A stretch of 12,519 bases of DNA from Candidatus Heimdallarchaeota archaeon (GCA_023139025.1 JAGLOH010000032.1:1-12519), one strand, 5' to 3'; shown: positions 1 through 7,231, numbered from the stretch's first letter. Notes: generated from the sequence alone by a model not told the origin. Numbers and translations are program-made.

Positions 1-198
1 TCCACTAGCTCCAATAAGAAAGAGTTTTTCTTTAGAGTGAACTTTAAAAGATACACCCCTAAGAGCTTGAGTCTCGATTTTTCCAGTTTGGTAGATTTTA
101 ATGATATCTTCTGCAACTAAAAGAGGGATTCCATTTTCCTCATTTTGTAGAGTTCCATCCCCTCTGGATTTTCCTGAGTAAGTAGCCATTCTAAACAT
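1..198 (-). CDS. ABC transporter ATP-binding protein, N-terminal part (partial)
   Basis: Only the first ~66 codons are present; the gene runs off the left edge. I translated the minus strand myself. The first in-frame ATG after a stop codon ends at 198, and a second in-frame ATG (codon 4, followed by Ala-Thr-Tyr) ends at 189; either could be the start. The protein contains the typical beginning of a LolD/MacB-type nucleotide-binding domain: VAEDIIKIYQTGKIETQALR, then a GVSF strand and the first half of a Walker A motif (LIGASG) right at the edge. The family hydrolyses ATP to drive export or lipoprotein/peptide handling by FtsX-like permeases. No FtsX-like partner is visible here; one may lie to the left. 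The 322-aa membrane protein upstream is on the same strand but is separated by 141 bp with a hairpin, so co-transcription is uncertain. Confidence 0.85.
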   Translation of the reverse strand, partial: MFRMATYSGKSRGDGTLQNEENGIPLLVAEDIIKIYQTGKIETQALRGVSFKVHSKEKLFLIGASG

Positions 199-311
199 CT
201 CTATCTAAACTTGCACACTAATAAAATTGTTCATGGGATTAAATTTATATTTCCTAATAAGCAAGCTAAAAAGGTTAAACTAAAAGTTACAGTTTTAAAA
301 TAAAGTAGGGA

Positions 312-336
312 AAAGTGCCAAATTTACATGCACTTT
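312..336 (-). terminator. Hairpin after the 322-aa membrane protein gene
   Basis: A perfect 7-bp inverted repeat, AAAGTGC (312-318) and GCACTTT (330-336), with an 11-nt loop begins 3 nt after the stop codon of the minus-strand gene ending at 340. On the minus strand the right arm runs into a short T-run. It could act in termination or 3'-end processing; archaeal terminators are often only T-runs, so the function is inferred. Confidence 0.35.
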
Positions 337-339
337 CGT

Positions 340-1308
340 TTATTTTTCTGTAGTGATAAACTGTTCTAACTCAGGTTCTTGTCTTGATTCAATGAATTTA
401 ACAATTCTTCTATATAAGAAATTCTTATTCTTCCAAATATTATCAAGATTTCCAATAATCAAGAGAATCAAATAGATTGCAAAGAAAGGTACTAGAAAGA
501 GTAACCAAATTGTAAGAGTTACTGCTATTGGATGATACTGCCCTTCTCCTCCATGTTCTAAACCGTATATAAGAAATTGATTGTCTCTCCGGTCAACAAA
601 TAATGAATAAAATAGTTTTTTGAATTCTAAAACTAGTTCTCCTGTCATTAATGCCATTTCAATACCTATTATTAGTGCGAAGAGAGCGACTAACATCAAG
701 AAAGTTTTAGCTGATGGGATATGTTTTTTTTTCTTAATAATTTTAAACATAATGAAATTGTATATACCAGAAATTATTGCTCCAAGAATTAAGGGCATAA
801 TTACAAGCCATATATAAGTTCTAGTAAATTTTGGTTTATCTGGATTTACAATTTGAGATCCCCATATATCTTGAATACTAAAGTATCTACTTGGATCAAA
901 AGCTTGTTCTGAAGAGGTTAAGAAAAATCCACTATCCGAAAGCAGGAAAAGTGAAACGCCTAATAAGATAACCATGATGGGGGCAAAGAACCATACAAAT
1001 ACTGGTTTTGCAATCAATCTTAAAGTAGCATCTTGACCTGTATTTAACCCATATGTTAAAAATATATTAATCCAATATGAAGGCCCTTCCCAGAAACTAC
1101 CTCCTCTGAAAGTGTTTGTAAGTCCCATTGTTAAAACGCTGACAAACCAAATACTTATAACTAGTATTCCTAATGGTGAATGGATTTTTTTCCAAATAGC
1201 TCTAATAACGGCAAGAAACCAATCCTTCCAAACTTCCCCAAATGAACGGGGACTTAAATCTGTGGAGCTAATTTCACTATCTTCAGCTTCAATATTTTCC
1301 GTTGCCAT
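340..1308 (-). CDS. Five-helix integral membrane protein, unknown function
   Basis: A 322-aa protein I do not recognise. About 45 charged/polar residues lead into the first hydrophobic helix (about 45-63), followed by helices at about 99-121, 165-187, 203-222 and 263-287 and an acidic, polar C-terminal tail. The N-terminus has no signal peptide character and is rich in Glu, Asp and Ser. Lys-rich segments (about 189-195) and the FRGG/WEGPSYW region suggest short cytoplasmic and outside loops, but there is no catalytic motif I can name. The gene precedes the ABC ATPase on the same strand, so it could be a transport or membrane-remodelling partner, although it lacks an FtsX-like layout (short N-terminal helix, large extracellular domain, three helices). 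A TATA-like TTTTAAA box at 1340-1346 lies about 30 bp before the ATG, implying a very short or absent leader. Confidence 0.8.
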   Translation of the reverse strand: MATENIEAEDSEISSTDLSPRSFGEVWKDWFLAVIRAIWKKIHSPLGILVISIWFVSVLTMGLTNTFRGGSFWEGPSYWINIFLTYGLNTGQDATLRLIAKPVFVWFFAPIMVILLGVSLFLLSDSGFFLTSSEQAFDPSRYFSIQDIWGSQIVNPDKPKFTRTYIWLVIMPLILGAIISGIYNFIMFKIIKKKKHIPSAKTFLMLVALFALIIGIEMALMTGELVLEFKKLFYSLFVDRRDNQFLIYGLEHGGEGQYHPIAVTLTIWLLFLVPFFAIYLILLIIGNLDNIWKNKNFLYRRIVKFIESRQEPELEQFITTEK

Positions 1309-1339
1309 GGCAATGTCACTTTGTGTTTTACAATAGACA

Positions 1340-1346
1340 TTTTAAA
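1340..1346 (-). promoter_or_regulatory. TATA-like box for the 322-aa membrane protein
   Basis: TTTAAAA read on the minus strand, preceded by purines, about 32 nt upstream of the ATG ending at 1308. Transcription would begin within a few bases of the start codon. Assigned by position and composition only. Confidence 0.4.
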
Positions 1347-1373
1347 CCTTTTCTCTTTATTTGTATTTTTACG

Positions 1374-1384
1374 TTTAAAAAAAA
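1374..1384 (+). promoter_or_regulatory. TATA-like box for eutA
   Basis: TTTAAAAAAAA on the plus strand, in the divergent spacer between the membrane protein and eutA. It would place the transcript start near 1402-1408 and leave a leader of about 40 nt, one of the few genes here that is not near-leaderless. A GAGG at 1437-1440, 8 nt before the ATG at 1449, could serve as a weak Shine-Dalgarno site. Confidence 0.4.
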
Positions 1385-1448
1385 GACTCAACCCAAATGC
1401 TTTAAGTGTATGAAATTTTTTTGAGTTTAGCGTTTAGAGGACTGTATA

Positions 1449-2882
1449 ATGAGTGAAGAACACACATTGTCATTAAATAGTTGTGGAATAGATGTTGGGA
1501 CTACAACCTCACATCTAATTTTCTCTAAACTTAAATTGGAGAAGATTTATACTCCACAAGGAGTGAAATTCGAAGTTACTGAAAGGGAGATTTTATTCAA
1601 GGGAAAAATTATTTTAACACCATTGATGGATGGAGTGAATATCGATTATCTCAAACTTGTTGAATTTCTCAAAGAAGAGTATGAGCGAGCAAACGTCTCT
1701 ATAGATGATATAGATACTGGGGCAGTCATTATAACTGGTGAGAGCGCGAAAAAGGAGAATGCAGAAGAATTAGTTAAATCACTAGCTCATAAAGCAGGGA
1801 AATTTGTTTGTGCTGCTGCAGGACCTAATTTTGAATCAGTAATTGCTGCTATGGGTTCAGGCGCAGTTTTGTATTCCAAAGAATCAAAGAAAACCGTCAT
1901 GAATATTGATATTGGGGGAGGAACTTCTAATATTGCAATTGTTAAAGCAGGTGAGGTAGTTGAAGCTTCTTGTGTTAATGTAGGTGGAAGGTTGATAGCT
2001 TTTGATGATAAGAATAAAATTATTCGAATCGAAGCTCCTATTAGAAATCTAGAAGACAAGATGGGAATCAAATTCGAGTATGGCTTAAAGGTTACTGAGG
2101 AACAGAAAAGAGAAATGGCAAAAATATTAGCAGAAAGCCTTTTTGAAGTTCTAAATCAGAAAATAGAATCAAAAATAGCTAAAAATCTGTTGATGACAAA
2201 TCCCTTAGATTTCACTGAAAACATAGATGAACTAGTTTTCTCTGGTGGAGTTGCAGAATATATCTATAATAAAACTGATCATGATTTTGGAGATTTAGGT
2301 AAATATCTAAGCGAAGAGATAGTAAAAATTGTTGACGCTCAAAAAATCAAACTTCATGAACCAATAGAACTTATTCGTGCAACTGTCATAGGTGCAGGTC
2401 AATATACTCTTCAAGTTTCAGGTGTTACTACACACATCTCCGACTCAGAAATTCTTCCTATTCATAATATCCCTGTTCTTGAACCTAAGCTAGATAATAA
2501 AGGTATAACTGAAGAAAGTGTGAAAAAGGCTATTTTGAAAAGCTTCAATCTTTTCGATGTCAAGGAAGGTGAGGGCACTGTTGCTTTATCATTTAAAGGC
2601 GCAATAGGAGGTTCTTATGCTGGATTAACCACTTTTGCTAAAGGTGTAGTTAGTGCTATTCCTAATACGATCAGAAAAAAACAACCAATAATTATGATCT
2701 TTGATAGGGATATTGGAAATTCTGTAGGCAATGTAATGAAAAGAGAAACTGAAGCTAAAGAAAACATTATTTCTGTGGATGAAATTAATGTTCAAGAGGG
2801 AGACTTCATCGATGTTGATAAACCTAAAGCCGGGGGACAAGTAGTCCCTGTAGTTGTGAAGTCATTAGTTTTTTCAAATTAG
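1449..2882 (+). CDS. eutA: Ethanolamine ammonia-lyase reactivating factor EutA
   Basis: A 477-aa protein close to the bacterial EutA length and colinear with it. EutA is an actin/Hsp70-like ATPase that exchanges inactivated cobalamin for fresh adenosylcobalamin on ethanolamine ammonia-lyase (EutBC). Visible motifs: phosphate-1 loop GIDVGTTTSHLIFS (13-26), IITGESAK (94-101), AGPNFESVIA (124-133), phosphate-2 loop NIDIGGGTSN (152-161), VNVGGRL (177-183), a VFSGGVAEY nucleotide-binding segment (263-271), RATVIGAG (310-317) and the C-terminal VVPVVVKSLVFSN. These match what I remember of E. coli EutA block by block. It is full length with no missing motif. It converges tail-to-tail with the GGT gene, with only 5 bp between stop codons. 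EutB, EutC, transporter and microcompartment genes are absent from the window, so the client enzyme must be encoded elsewhere, or the protein serves another B12-dependent enzyme. Confidence 0.93.
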   Translation: MSEEHTLSLNSCGIDVGTTTSHLIFSKLKLEKIYTPQGVKFEVTEREILFKGKIILTPLMDGVNIDYLKLVEFLKEEYERANVSIDDIDTGAVIITGESAKKENAEELVKSLAHKAGKFVCAAAGPNFESVIAAMGSGAVLYSKESKKTVMNIDIGGGTSNIAIVKAGEVVEASCVNVGGRLIAFDDKNKIIRIEAPIRNLEDKMGIKFEYGLKVTEEQKREMAKILAESLFEVLNQKIESKIAKNLLMTNPLDFTENIDELVFSGGVAEYIYNKTDHDFGDLGKYLSEEIVKIVDAQKIKLHEPIELIRATVIGAGQYTLQVSGVTTHISDSEILPIHNIPVLEPKLDNKGITEESVKKAILKSFNLFDVKEGEGTVALSFKGAIGGSYAGLTTFAKGVVSAIPNTIRKKQPIIMIFDRDIGNSVGNVMKRETEAKENIISVDEINVQEGDFIDVDKPKAGGQVVPVVVKSLVFSN

Positions 2883-2887
2883 AATCG

Positions 2888-4501
2888 CTACCAAGCTATT
2901 GCTAGTCCATCAGCTCTTGGACTTGTTCCTCCACACAACACTCCACTTTTACTATCGCGTTTAATAATTTGCCCTCTGCCGAATATCATTCTAGCTATCC
3001 CTGAAGTGGGAATAATCTCATGTCCCATGCTCTTTAGTGCACTCATTGTTGAATCAGATATTCCATCTTCAAGAGCAACATTTCCACCACTTGTTCCATC
3101 TCTTATGGTGAACCTTGGTGCATTTAGCGCTTGTTGAGGGTTCATACCGTAATCAACCATGTTAATGATTACTTGAGCATGTCCTTGAGGTTGATTGAAA
3201 CCACCCATAACACCAAAACTAGCATAAAGCTCTCCATCTTTGGTAGCCATGCCTGGAATAATTGTATGATATGGTCTTTTGTTAGGAGCTAAAACATTAG
3301 GATGACCAGCTTCTAAAGTGAAATTCGCTCCTCTGTTTTGAAGAGTGAAACCGCATCCTTGAGGAATTAACCCTGTACCAAAACCCATGTAATTAGAATT
3401 GATGAAACTACAAGCATTTCCTTTACTGTCTGCTACTGAGAAATAAACAGTGTCTGAACTTGTAAAAGGCGAACCCCTTTCTGTGTCTACAGTTGCTTTA
3501 GTTAAATCGATCAGTCTTCTTCTTTCTGTTGCATAATCTTTGGAGATTAGTTCCTTAATTGGAACATTCACAACATCTGGATCTGCTACATACCATCGTG
3601 TATCAGCAAAAGCTATTCTCATAGCTTCTATCATTACATGCAAGTGTTCTACCGAAGAGTGATTCATTTTTGCTAAATCAAATTCTTCTAAAATGTTCAG
3701 TGCAATTAGTGCAGTAATTCCTTGTCCATTAGGAGGAATTTCGAATACATCTACTCCTTTGTAATTAGTTGATATAGGTTCATCAAATGTGTTATGATGT
3801 TTTTTCAAATCATCAAGAGACATTACTCCATTGAAAGACTGTATGAGGTCAATTATTGCTTTTGCAATTCTCCCCTCATAGAATCCTTTTTTCCCATGCT
3901 CAGCTAAAGTGCGGAATGTTTGCCCCAAAGCTGGATTTTTCATTATCTCTCCTTCCTTAGGTGCTTCACCATTGAGGAGCATCTCTTTACCATAGGGTCC
4001 TTTTTTAATCAACAGCTCACTTCGTTTCCAAGCTAAAGCAGTAAATGGAGCTACTGGGAATCCACCTTCTGCTAGTTCTATTGCTGGAGCAAGAACTTCT
4101 TTCATAGTCAATGTTCCGAATTTCTCTATTGTATCTACCCAACCGGCTGCCGCTCCCGGAACAGTTATCGTGTGAACACTAAGAGGCGGTAAAGAACCTG
4201 TAATTTCCTGGTTTGCTAGAAAATTTAGATTAAGTTCAGAAGGAGCTCTTCCACTAGCATTGAGTCCAAAAACTGTCTTCTGCTTACCATCATAGTATAG
4301 ACTGAAGCAATCTCCACCAATACCTGTTGAGCAAGGTTCAGTCACGTTCAACGCAGCAGCGGTTGCAACAGCAGCATCTGCAGCATTTCCTCCTTGTTGA
4401 AGTATTCTCATACCTGCTTCAGACGCTAGTGGTTGACTAGACGCAACTATACCTCTTCTTCCATAAACAGGGGATCGATAAGAATCAAATCTCAAACTCA
4501 T
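2888..4501 (-). CDS. Gamma-glutamyltransferase family protein (YwrD-like Ntn hydrolase)
   Basis: A 537-aa protein of the GGT family, in which a proenzyme cleaves itself before a Thr that becomes the N-terminal nucleophile. The N-terminal region shows GIVASSQPLASEAGMRILQQ and GGNAADAAVA (18-46), and TGIGGDCFSLYYDG (59-72). The predicted cleavage site is Asp350/Thr351 in SSDTVYFSVAD, followed by GNACSFINSNYMGFGTGLIP (361-380), the oxyanion-type VMGGFNQPQGHAQV segment (431-444) and FGRGQII near the C-terminus. TVYFSV rather than the classical TTHYS/TSHxS pattern, with INSNYMGFG, is typical of the YwrD-like branch, whose natural substrates are poorly defined. Arg85 in NASGRAP is the likely gamma-glutamyl carboxylate contact. 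There is no signal peptide, so the enzyme should be cytoplasmic. It follows the phosphotransferase gene by 47 bp but has its own TATA-like box. Function as glutathione or gamma-glutamyl peptide hydrolase is inferred from family. Confidence 0.93.
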   Translation of the reverse strand: MSLRFDSYRSPVYGRRGIVASSQPLASEAGMRILQQGGNAADAAVATAAALNVTEPCSTGIGGDCFSLYYDGKQKTVFGLNASGRAPSELNLNFLANQEITGSLPPLSVHTITVPGAAAGWVDTIEKFGTLTMKEVLAPAIELAEGGFPVAPFTALAWKRSELLIKKGPYGKEMLLNGEAPKEGEIMKNPALGQTFRTLAEHGKKGFYEGRIAKAIIDLIQSFNGVMSLDDLKKHHNTFDEPISTNYKGVDVFEIPPNGQGITALIALNILEEFDLAKMNHSSVEHLHVMIEAMRIAFADTRWYVADPDVVNVPIKELISKDYATERRRLIDLTKATVDTERGSPFTSSDTVYFSVADSKGNACSFINSNYMGFGTGLIPQGCGFTLQNRGANFTLEAGHPNVLAPNKRPYHTIIPGMATKDGELYASFGVMGGFNQPQGHAQVIINMVDYGMNPQQALNAPRFTIRDGTSGGNVALEDGISDSTMSALKSMGHEIIPTSGIARMIFGRGQIIKRDSKSGVLCGGTSPRADGLAIAW

Positions 4502-4520
4502 AGTGAAAAAATAATCTAGT

Positions 4521-4530
4521 TTAAAATAAA
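4521..4530 (-). promoter_or_regulatory. TATA-like box for the GGT-family gene
   Basis: TTTATTTTAA on the minus strand, 20-30 nt before the ATG ending at 4501, inside the 47-bp gap after the phosphotransferase gene. It suggests an independent, leaderless GGT transcript rather than strict co-transcription. Confidence 0.45.
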
Positions 4531-4548
4531 CCTAATGGTTAATCTTTC

Positions 4549-5346
4549 TTATTGTTGGAAGAACTCATTTAGCTTTTGGAAAAATTTGAGTCTGTTCCAA
4601 TCCATATTTTCTATTCCATAGTCTTCAAGGAAGTATTTAACCCATTCTTCGCCATAGTTATATCCAATGCTCCATATTACAGAAGCTAAATCAAAATATC
4701 TGTCATTTACCCCTCCCCAAGACCAATCAATAAAACCACCAAGGATTCCTTCTTTGATTAGAATGTTTGGTAAACAATAATCCCCATGAGAAAAAACAGG
4801 ATCAAAATCAGTGGGTTTTAGTTTTTTGACTTCTTCAAATAATACTTCAGGACTTCTATCTGACCATCTTTCATCGAAATCATCACTATTAATATTACCT
4901 TTTTCCATTCTTTCCTTGGCTTTTTGAAGCAATTTCTCTGTAGAGTAATCTATTGGACATGCAGCTGTGGAGATCGAATGTATTTTTTTCAGACCTTCAG
5001 CTAGTATCTTAACATTTCTACGTTTTTCCTTGTCAGATTCTGTAAGGTGCGAAACCTTCCCTTCAATTTCCGATATCAAAAGAAATGCTGTATCATTCTC
5101 CTTACCAAAATAAATAACTTCGGGAACCTCTAGTTTCTGGGATACCCATTCAAGGATAATTTTCTCTTTTTCTAGATCAAAAATAGACGACGACTCGTTG
5201 ATTTTAAGATAAAGCGATTTTTCATCATTAAACAACTTGAAGACTTTAGCTCTTGAACAACCAATATTATTTACCTCAAAGGAAAATTCTTTTAGAATCT
5301 CCTTAAGTTCTTCTGGAAGGTTCAATGGCAAGGATTCTTTATCCAT
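4549..5346 (-). CDS. APH(3')-like aminoglycoside phosphotransferase family kinase
   Basis: A 265-aa protein, the length of classical APH(3') kanamycin kinases. Visible features: a probable ATP-binding Lys48 in LYLKIN; the hinge LLISEIEG (89-96); a KIHSI...ACPID segment (121-133) resembling the LHSI...CPFD pattern of APH(3'); the catalytic loop SHGDYCLPNI (186-195) with Asp189 as base and Asn194; and the metal-binding Asp207 in GFIDWSWGGVNDRYFDLA (204-221). The C-terminus ends in a KLNEFFQ helix like the DEFF tail of the family. The fold phosphorylates a hydroxyl of an aminoglycoside or another small metabolite with ATP or GTP. The close match around both catalytic loops favours the APH(3') branch over choline or homoserine kinase-like relatives. 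Its true substrate in an archaeon is unknown. It is probably of bacterial origin; I see no flanking mobile element. Confidence 0.88.
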   Translation of the reverse strand: MDKESLPLNLPEELKEILKEFSFEVNNIGCSRAKVFKLFNDEKSLYLKINESSSIFDLEKEKIILEWVSQKLEVPEVIYFGKENDTAFLLISEIEGKVSHLTESDKEKRRNVKILAEGLKKIHSISTAACPIDYSTEKLLQKAKERMEKGNINSDDFDERWSDRSPEVLFEEVKKLKPTDFDPVFSHGDYCLPNILIKEGILGGFIDWSWGGVNDRYFDLASVIWSIGYNYGEEWVKYFLEDYGIENMDWNRLKFFQKLNEFFQQ

Positions 5347-5374
5347 TCAAATCAGATTATCCTTAATTTTCGCT

Positions 5375-5384
5375 TTTAAATTAT
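5375..5384 (-). promoter_or_regulatory. TATA-like box for the APH-like kinase
   Basis: ATAATTTAAA on the minus strand about 29-38 nt before the ATG ending at 5346, within the 100-bp divergent spacer shared with the methyltransferase gene. The transcript would be leaderless or nearly so. Confidence 0.4.
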
Positions 5385-5410
5385 TTTGGACTAGAACAAA
5401 AATAGATGAA

Positions 5411-5420
5411 AATTTAAAAT
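5411..5420 (+). promoter_or_regulatory. TATA-like box for the membrane methyltransferase
   Basis: AATTTAAAAT lies 27-36 nt before the GTG at 5447 and 36-45 nt before the alternative ATG at 5456. A start near 5441-5446 gives a leaderless mRNA beginning just before the GTG, which slightly favours GTG, although ATG at 5456 is also possible. Confidence 0.4.
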
Positions 5421-5446
5421 CTAGTGAATAGCAATTTCAAAAGTCT

Positions 5447-6355
5447 GTGAAACTTATGGAACTGACTGGAAAAAAAGAACTTCTTAAACATCTACCTGAT
5501 CGTCCAAAATTCATTTTGAAAATTTATTTGCTTCAAGTTCTACTCATCACTATTGTGACTGTAATCGTGCTATTTCTTATTGACTTACTCCCTAGATTTC
5601 TACCTAGTTTTGGGTGGTTAACCTCTTTGGAACCGTATATCCCCCTTATTGGATCGTTTTTTTCAATATTAGGTGGTTTAACAATTGTCCATGTGGTTTG
5701 GAGAAAAAGAGATAAACTAATTGCTAAGGATAAGAGAACAGCTTTCCAAAAATCTGTTAAATACACATTTACAGGAATACCCTTAGCTATGGGGGGAATT
5801 ATCCATGGTTTTCTACCGGTTAGTTGGTTAGCATCAAGGATTTTTTCTTTTTCTGTTCCCCAAAATTCTTTGACAAGTTTGTTTGAAACATCTATTGGGA
5901 GGATAATCGCATCTGCAGTAGGCAACCCAAATTACAAAGATATGATTCCAAGAATTATTTTCAGTATTCTATTTTTGATTCTTGCTTGGGTGAATATGTT
6001 GCGATCTGTCTTCGTTTTTGGAATTGATAATTCTGCTATGCTTTATGTTTATTATCCTGAAGAATCAAAAATTGTGGATAATAAAATATACTCTATCGTT
6101 CGTCATCCTCTTTATGTTAGTGTTTATCTTCTATCACTGAGTATTCTGATAAGTAATTTTTCTATTTTTTCAATTGGAATAATTACCATTTTCACTGCTT
6201 GTTTCAGTTACCATATCTTTGGTATAGAAGAAAAGGAACTGATTGTGAGGTTTGGAGATGGCTATAGAGAATATAGAAAAACTACTCCAGCTTTAATAAT
6301 TCACCCAAAGAATTGGGGGAAATTTCTTAAGTTCTTAATAGGCAGAGACTTTTAA
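5447..6355 (+). CDS. ICMT/PEMT-like integral membrane methyltransferase
   Basis: A 302-aa multi-helix membrane protein. The last third carries the hallmark of the isoprenylcysteine carboxyl methyltransferase / phospholipid methyltransferase superfamily: an NKIYSIVRHPLYVSVYLL segment with Arg-His-Pro (219-221), two membrane helices (about 222-258), then IEEKELIVRFGDGYREYRKT with Glu261-Glu262 and a TTP-x-LIIP-like end. These residues bind S-adenosylmethionine and close the active site. N-terminal helices lie at about 24-46, 65-86, 106-128 and 168-187, so the protein is longer than the bacterial minimal form (about 200 aa). The substrate may be a prenylated protein, a lipid headgroup or another membrane molecule; the sequence does not decide this. 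The start is GTG at 5447 or ATG at 5456 (three residues shorter). A hairpin follows the stop, then the TetR gene on the same strand. Confidence 0.82.
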   Translation: MKLMELTGKKELLKHLPDRPKFILKIYLLQVLLITIVTVIVLFLIDLLPRFLPSFGWLTSLEPYIPLIGSFFSILGGLTIVHVVWRKRDKLIAKDKRTAFQKSVKYTFTGIPLAMGGIIHGFLPVSWLASRIFSFSVPQNSLTSLFETSIGRIIASAVGNPNYKDMIPRIIFSILFLILAWVNMLRSVFVFGIDNSAMLYVYYPEESKIVDNKIYSIVRHPLYVSVYLLSLSILISNFSIFSIGIITIFTACFSYHIFGIEEKELIVRFGDGYREYRKTTPALIIHPKNWGKFLKFLIGRDF

Positions 6356-6385
6356 TGCAAAAAATTAAAAATAGCCTTTTGCATG
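6355..6385 (+). terminator. Hairpin after the methyltransferase gene
   Basis: ATGCAAAA and TTTTGCAT, an 8-bp perfect inverted repeat with a 14-nt A-rich loop, begin at the stop codon of the methyltransferase gene. Its place at the 3' end suggests a termination or processing role. Edges are accurate to a base or two. Confidence 0.35.
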
Positions 6386-6406
6386 AAATTTTCTTGTTTT
6401 TGTGAA

Positions 6407-6453
6407 TCTCCTCTCTTATAGTAAGGAGATATATCCAAGAAGATGCCTTCTTG
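6407..6453. repeat. Two successive hairpin-forming inverted repeats upstream of tetR
   Basis: TCTCCT (6407-6412) pairs with AGGAGA (6424-6429) across 11 nt. CAAGAAG (6436-6442) pairs perfectly with CTTCTTG (6447-6453) across a 4-nt loop. They lie about 100-145 bp upstream of the TetR-family start. They could be regulator-binding palindromes, part of an RNA structure, or chance. A 17-codon ATG frame beginning in the loop of the second hairpin is not credible as a gene. Confidence 0.4.
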
Positions 6454-6520
6454 TATGGAAGATATTACTTCTGAAGCAGAGGTGTGTTTTCCTTAACTGA
6501 ACGACATTTTTCTAATAAAG

Positions 6521-6548
6521 TTTATTTACTAATATAAAGTCCCTAGGG
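6521..6548 (+). promoter_or_regulatory. Promoter and possible operator of the TetR-family gene
   Basis: TTTATTTAC (6521-6529) is a TATA-like element 23-31 nt before the ATG at 6552. The 8-bp perfect palindrome CCCTAGGG (6541-6548) sits between it and the start codon, over the expected transcription start, where a bound TetR dimer would block its own promoter. The palindrome is short for a TetR operator, so autoregulation is only a suggestion. Confidence 0.35.
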
Positions 6549-6551
6549 TTA

Positions 6552-7193
6552 ATGAGTAAGAGTAGAGCTAGATCACCAGAGGCAAAAGATAAACAAATTC
6601 AGAGAATTATCACAGAAGCTAGAGAATTATTCTATGAAGTTGGAACTACAGGATTTAGTATGAGAGCACTAGCTAAACGACTTGATATGTCCCAAAGTAA
6701 TCTCTATAACTACTACTCTAGTAAGAGAATGCTCTGGTTTGAAATTATGAGACAAGATTTTACTGAATTGAGAAATCAAATACAACCAATTGTTTTGAAC
6801 CATAAAGGAACATCTGTTGAATTATTGGAAAAACTTACTGATTTTTATTTCGATTTTGCGGAATCAAATTATAGAAGATATAAGTTGATGTTTGTACTCC
6901 CTCCACCACCAGCTGAGGGTCAACGTTCAGAAGATGAGAAATTTATTCCCCAAAAGACATTGAAGCTCTTAAATTGGATTGAATCAGCTCTCTCTCAAGG
7001 TTTGTCTAAAGATGTCGATTCAAATAAACTATCATTATATCTTTGGTCTGTAATTCATGGAACGGTACTATTGACAAATACAATTTTATTTGATCCAGAT
7101 TATAGCGTTTCTAACTTTGGTTCAAAAACTGAATTTAAGAATTTTGTAAAAGAACAACTCAAAAAGCAAATTTCCCAATTAATTATAGATTGA
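6552..7193 (+). CDS. TetR/AcrR-family transcriptional regulator
   Basis: A 213-aa protein with the standard TetR layout. The N-terminal DNA-binding domain covers about residues 12-62, with helix 1 IITEARELFYEVGTTGFSM and the helix-turn-helix MRALAKRLDMSQSNLYNYYS (38-57). The Leu-Tyr-Asn-Tyr-Tyr recognition end and following SKRMLWFEIM match the family pattern LYxYFxSKexLl. The C-terminal ligand and dimerisation region contains LWSVIHGTVLL (164-174), the Trp-His-Gly signature of the WHG-type C-terminal domain. The Pro-rich loop VLPPPPAEG (115-123) is typical of the variable ligand-binding part. It should bind a palindromic operator as a dimer and be released by a small molecule. It lies just downstream of the membrane methyltransferase gene, which is the natural candidate target along with itself. 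Confidence 0.93.
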   Translation: MSKSRARSPEAKDKQIQRIITEARELFYEVGTTGFSMRALAKRLDMSQSNLYNYYSSKRMLWFEIMRQDFTELRNQIQPIVLNHKGTSVELLEKLTDFYFDFAESNYRRYKLMFVLPPPPAEGQRSEDEKFIPQKTLKLLNWIESALSQGLSKDVDSNKLSLYLWSVIHGTVLLTNTILFDPDYSVSNFGSKTEFKNFVKEQLKKQISQLIID

Positions 7194-7208
7194 AAAAACC
7201 TGTCATTT

Positions 7209-7231
7209 TTTTCACACAAATCAAGTGAAAA
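7209..7231 (+). terminator. T-run and hairpin after tetR
   Basis: A run of seven T (7206-7212) lies 13 bp after the tetR stop codon. TTTTCAC (7209-7215) and GTGAAAA (7225-7231) form a perfect 7-bp inverted repeat with a 9-nt loop. The oligo-T alone would be a reasonable archaeal termination signal. Confidence 0.4.

Noticed and set aside
1787..2071. Minus-strand frame inside eutA, and similar antisense frames in the other genes
   Set aside because: They are shadows of strongly coding sequence on the opposite strand with no family patterns of their own.
6443..6496. 17-codon ATG frame upstream of tetR, a possible leader peptide
   Set aside because: No run of regulatory codons, no ribosome-binding site, and its start is in a hairpin loop; nothing supports translation.
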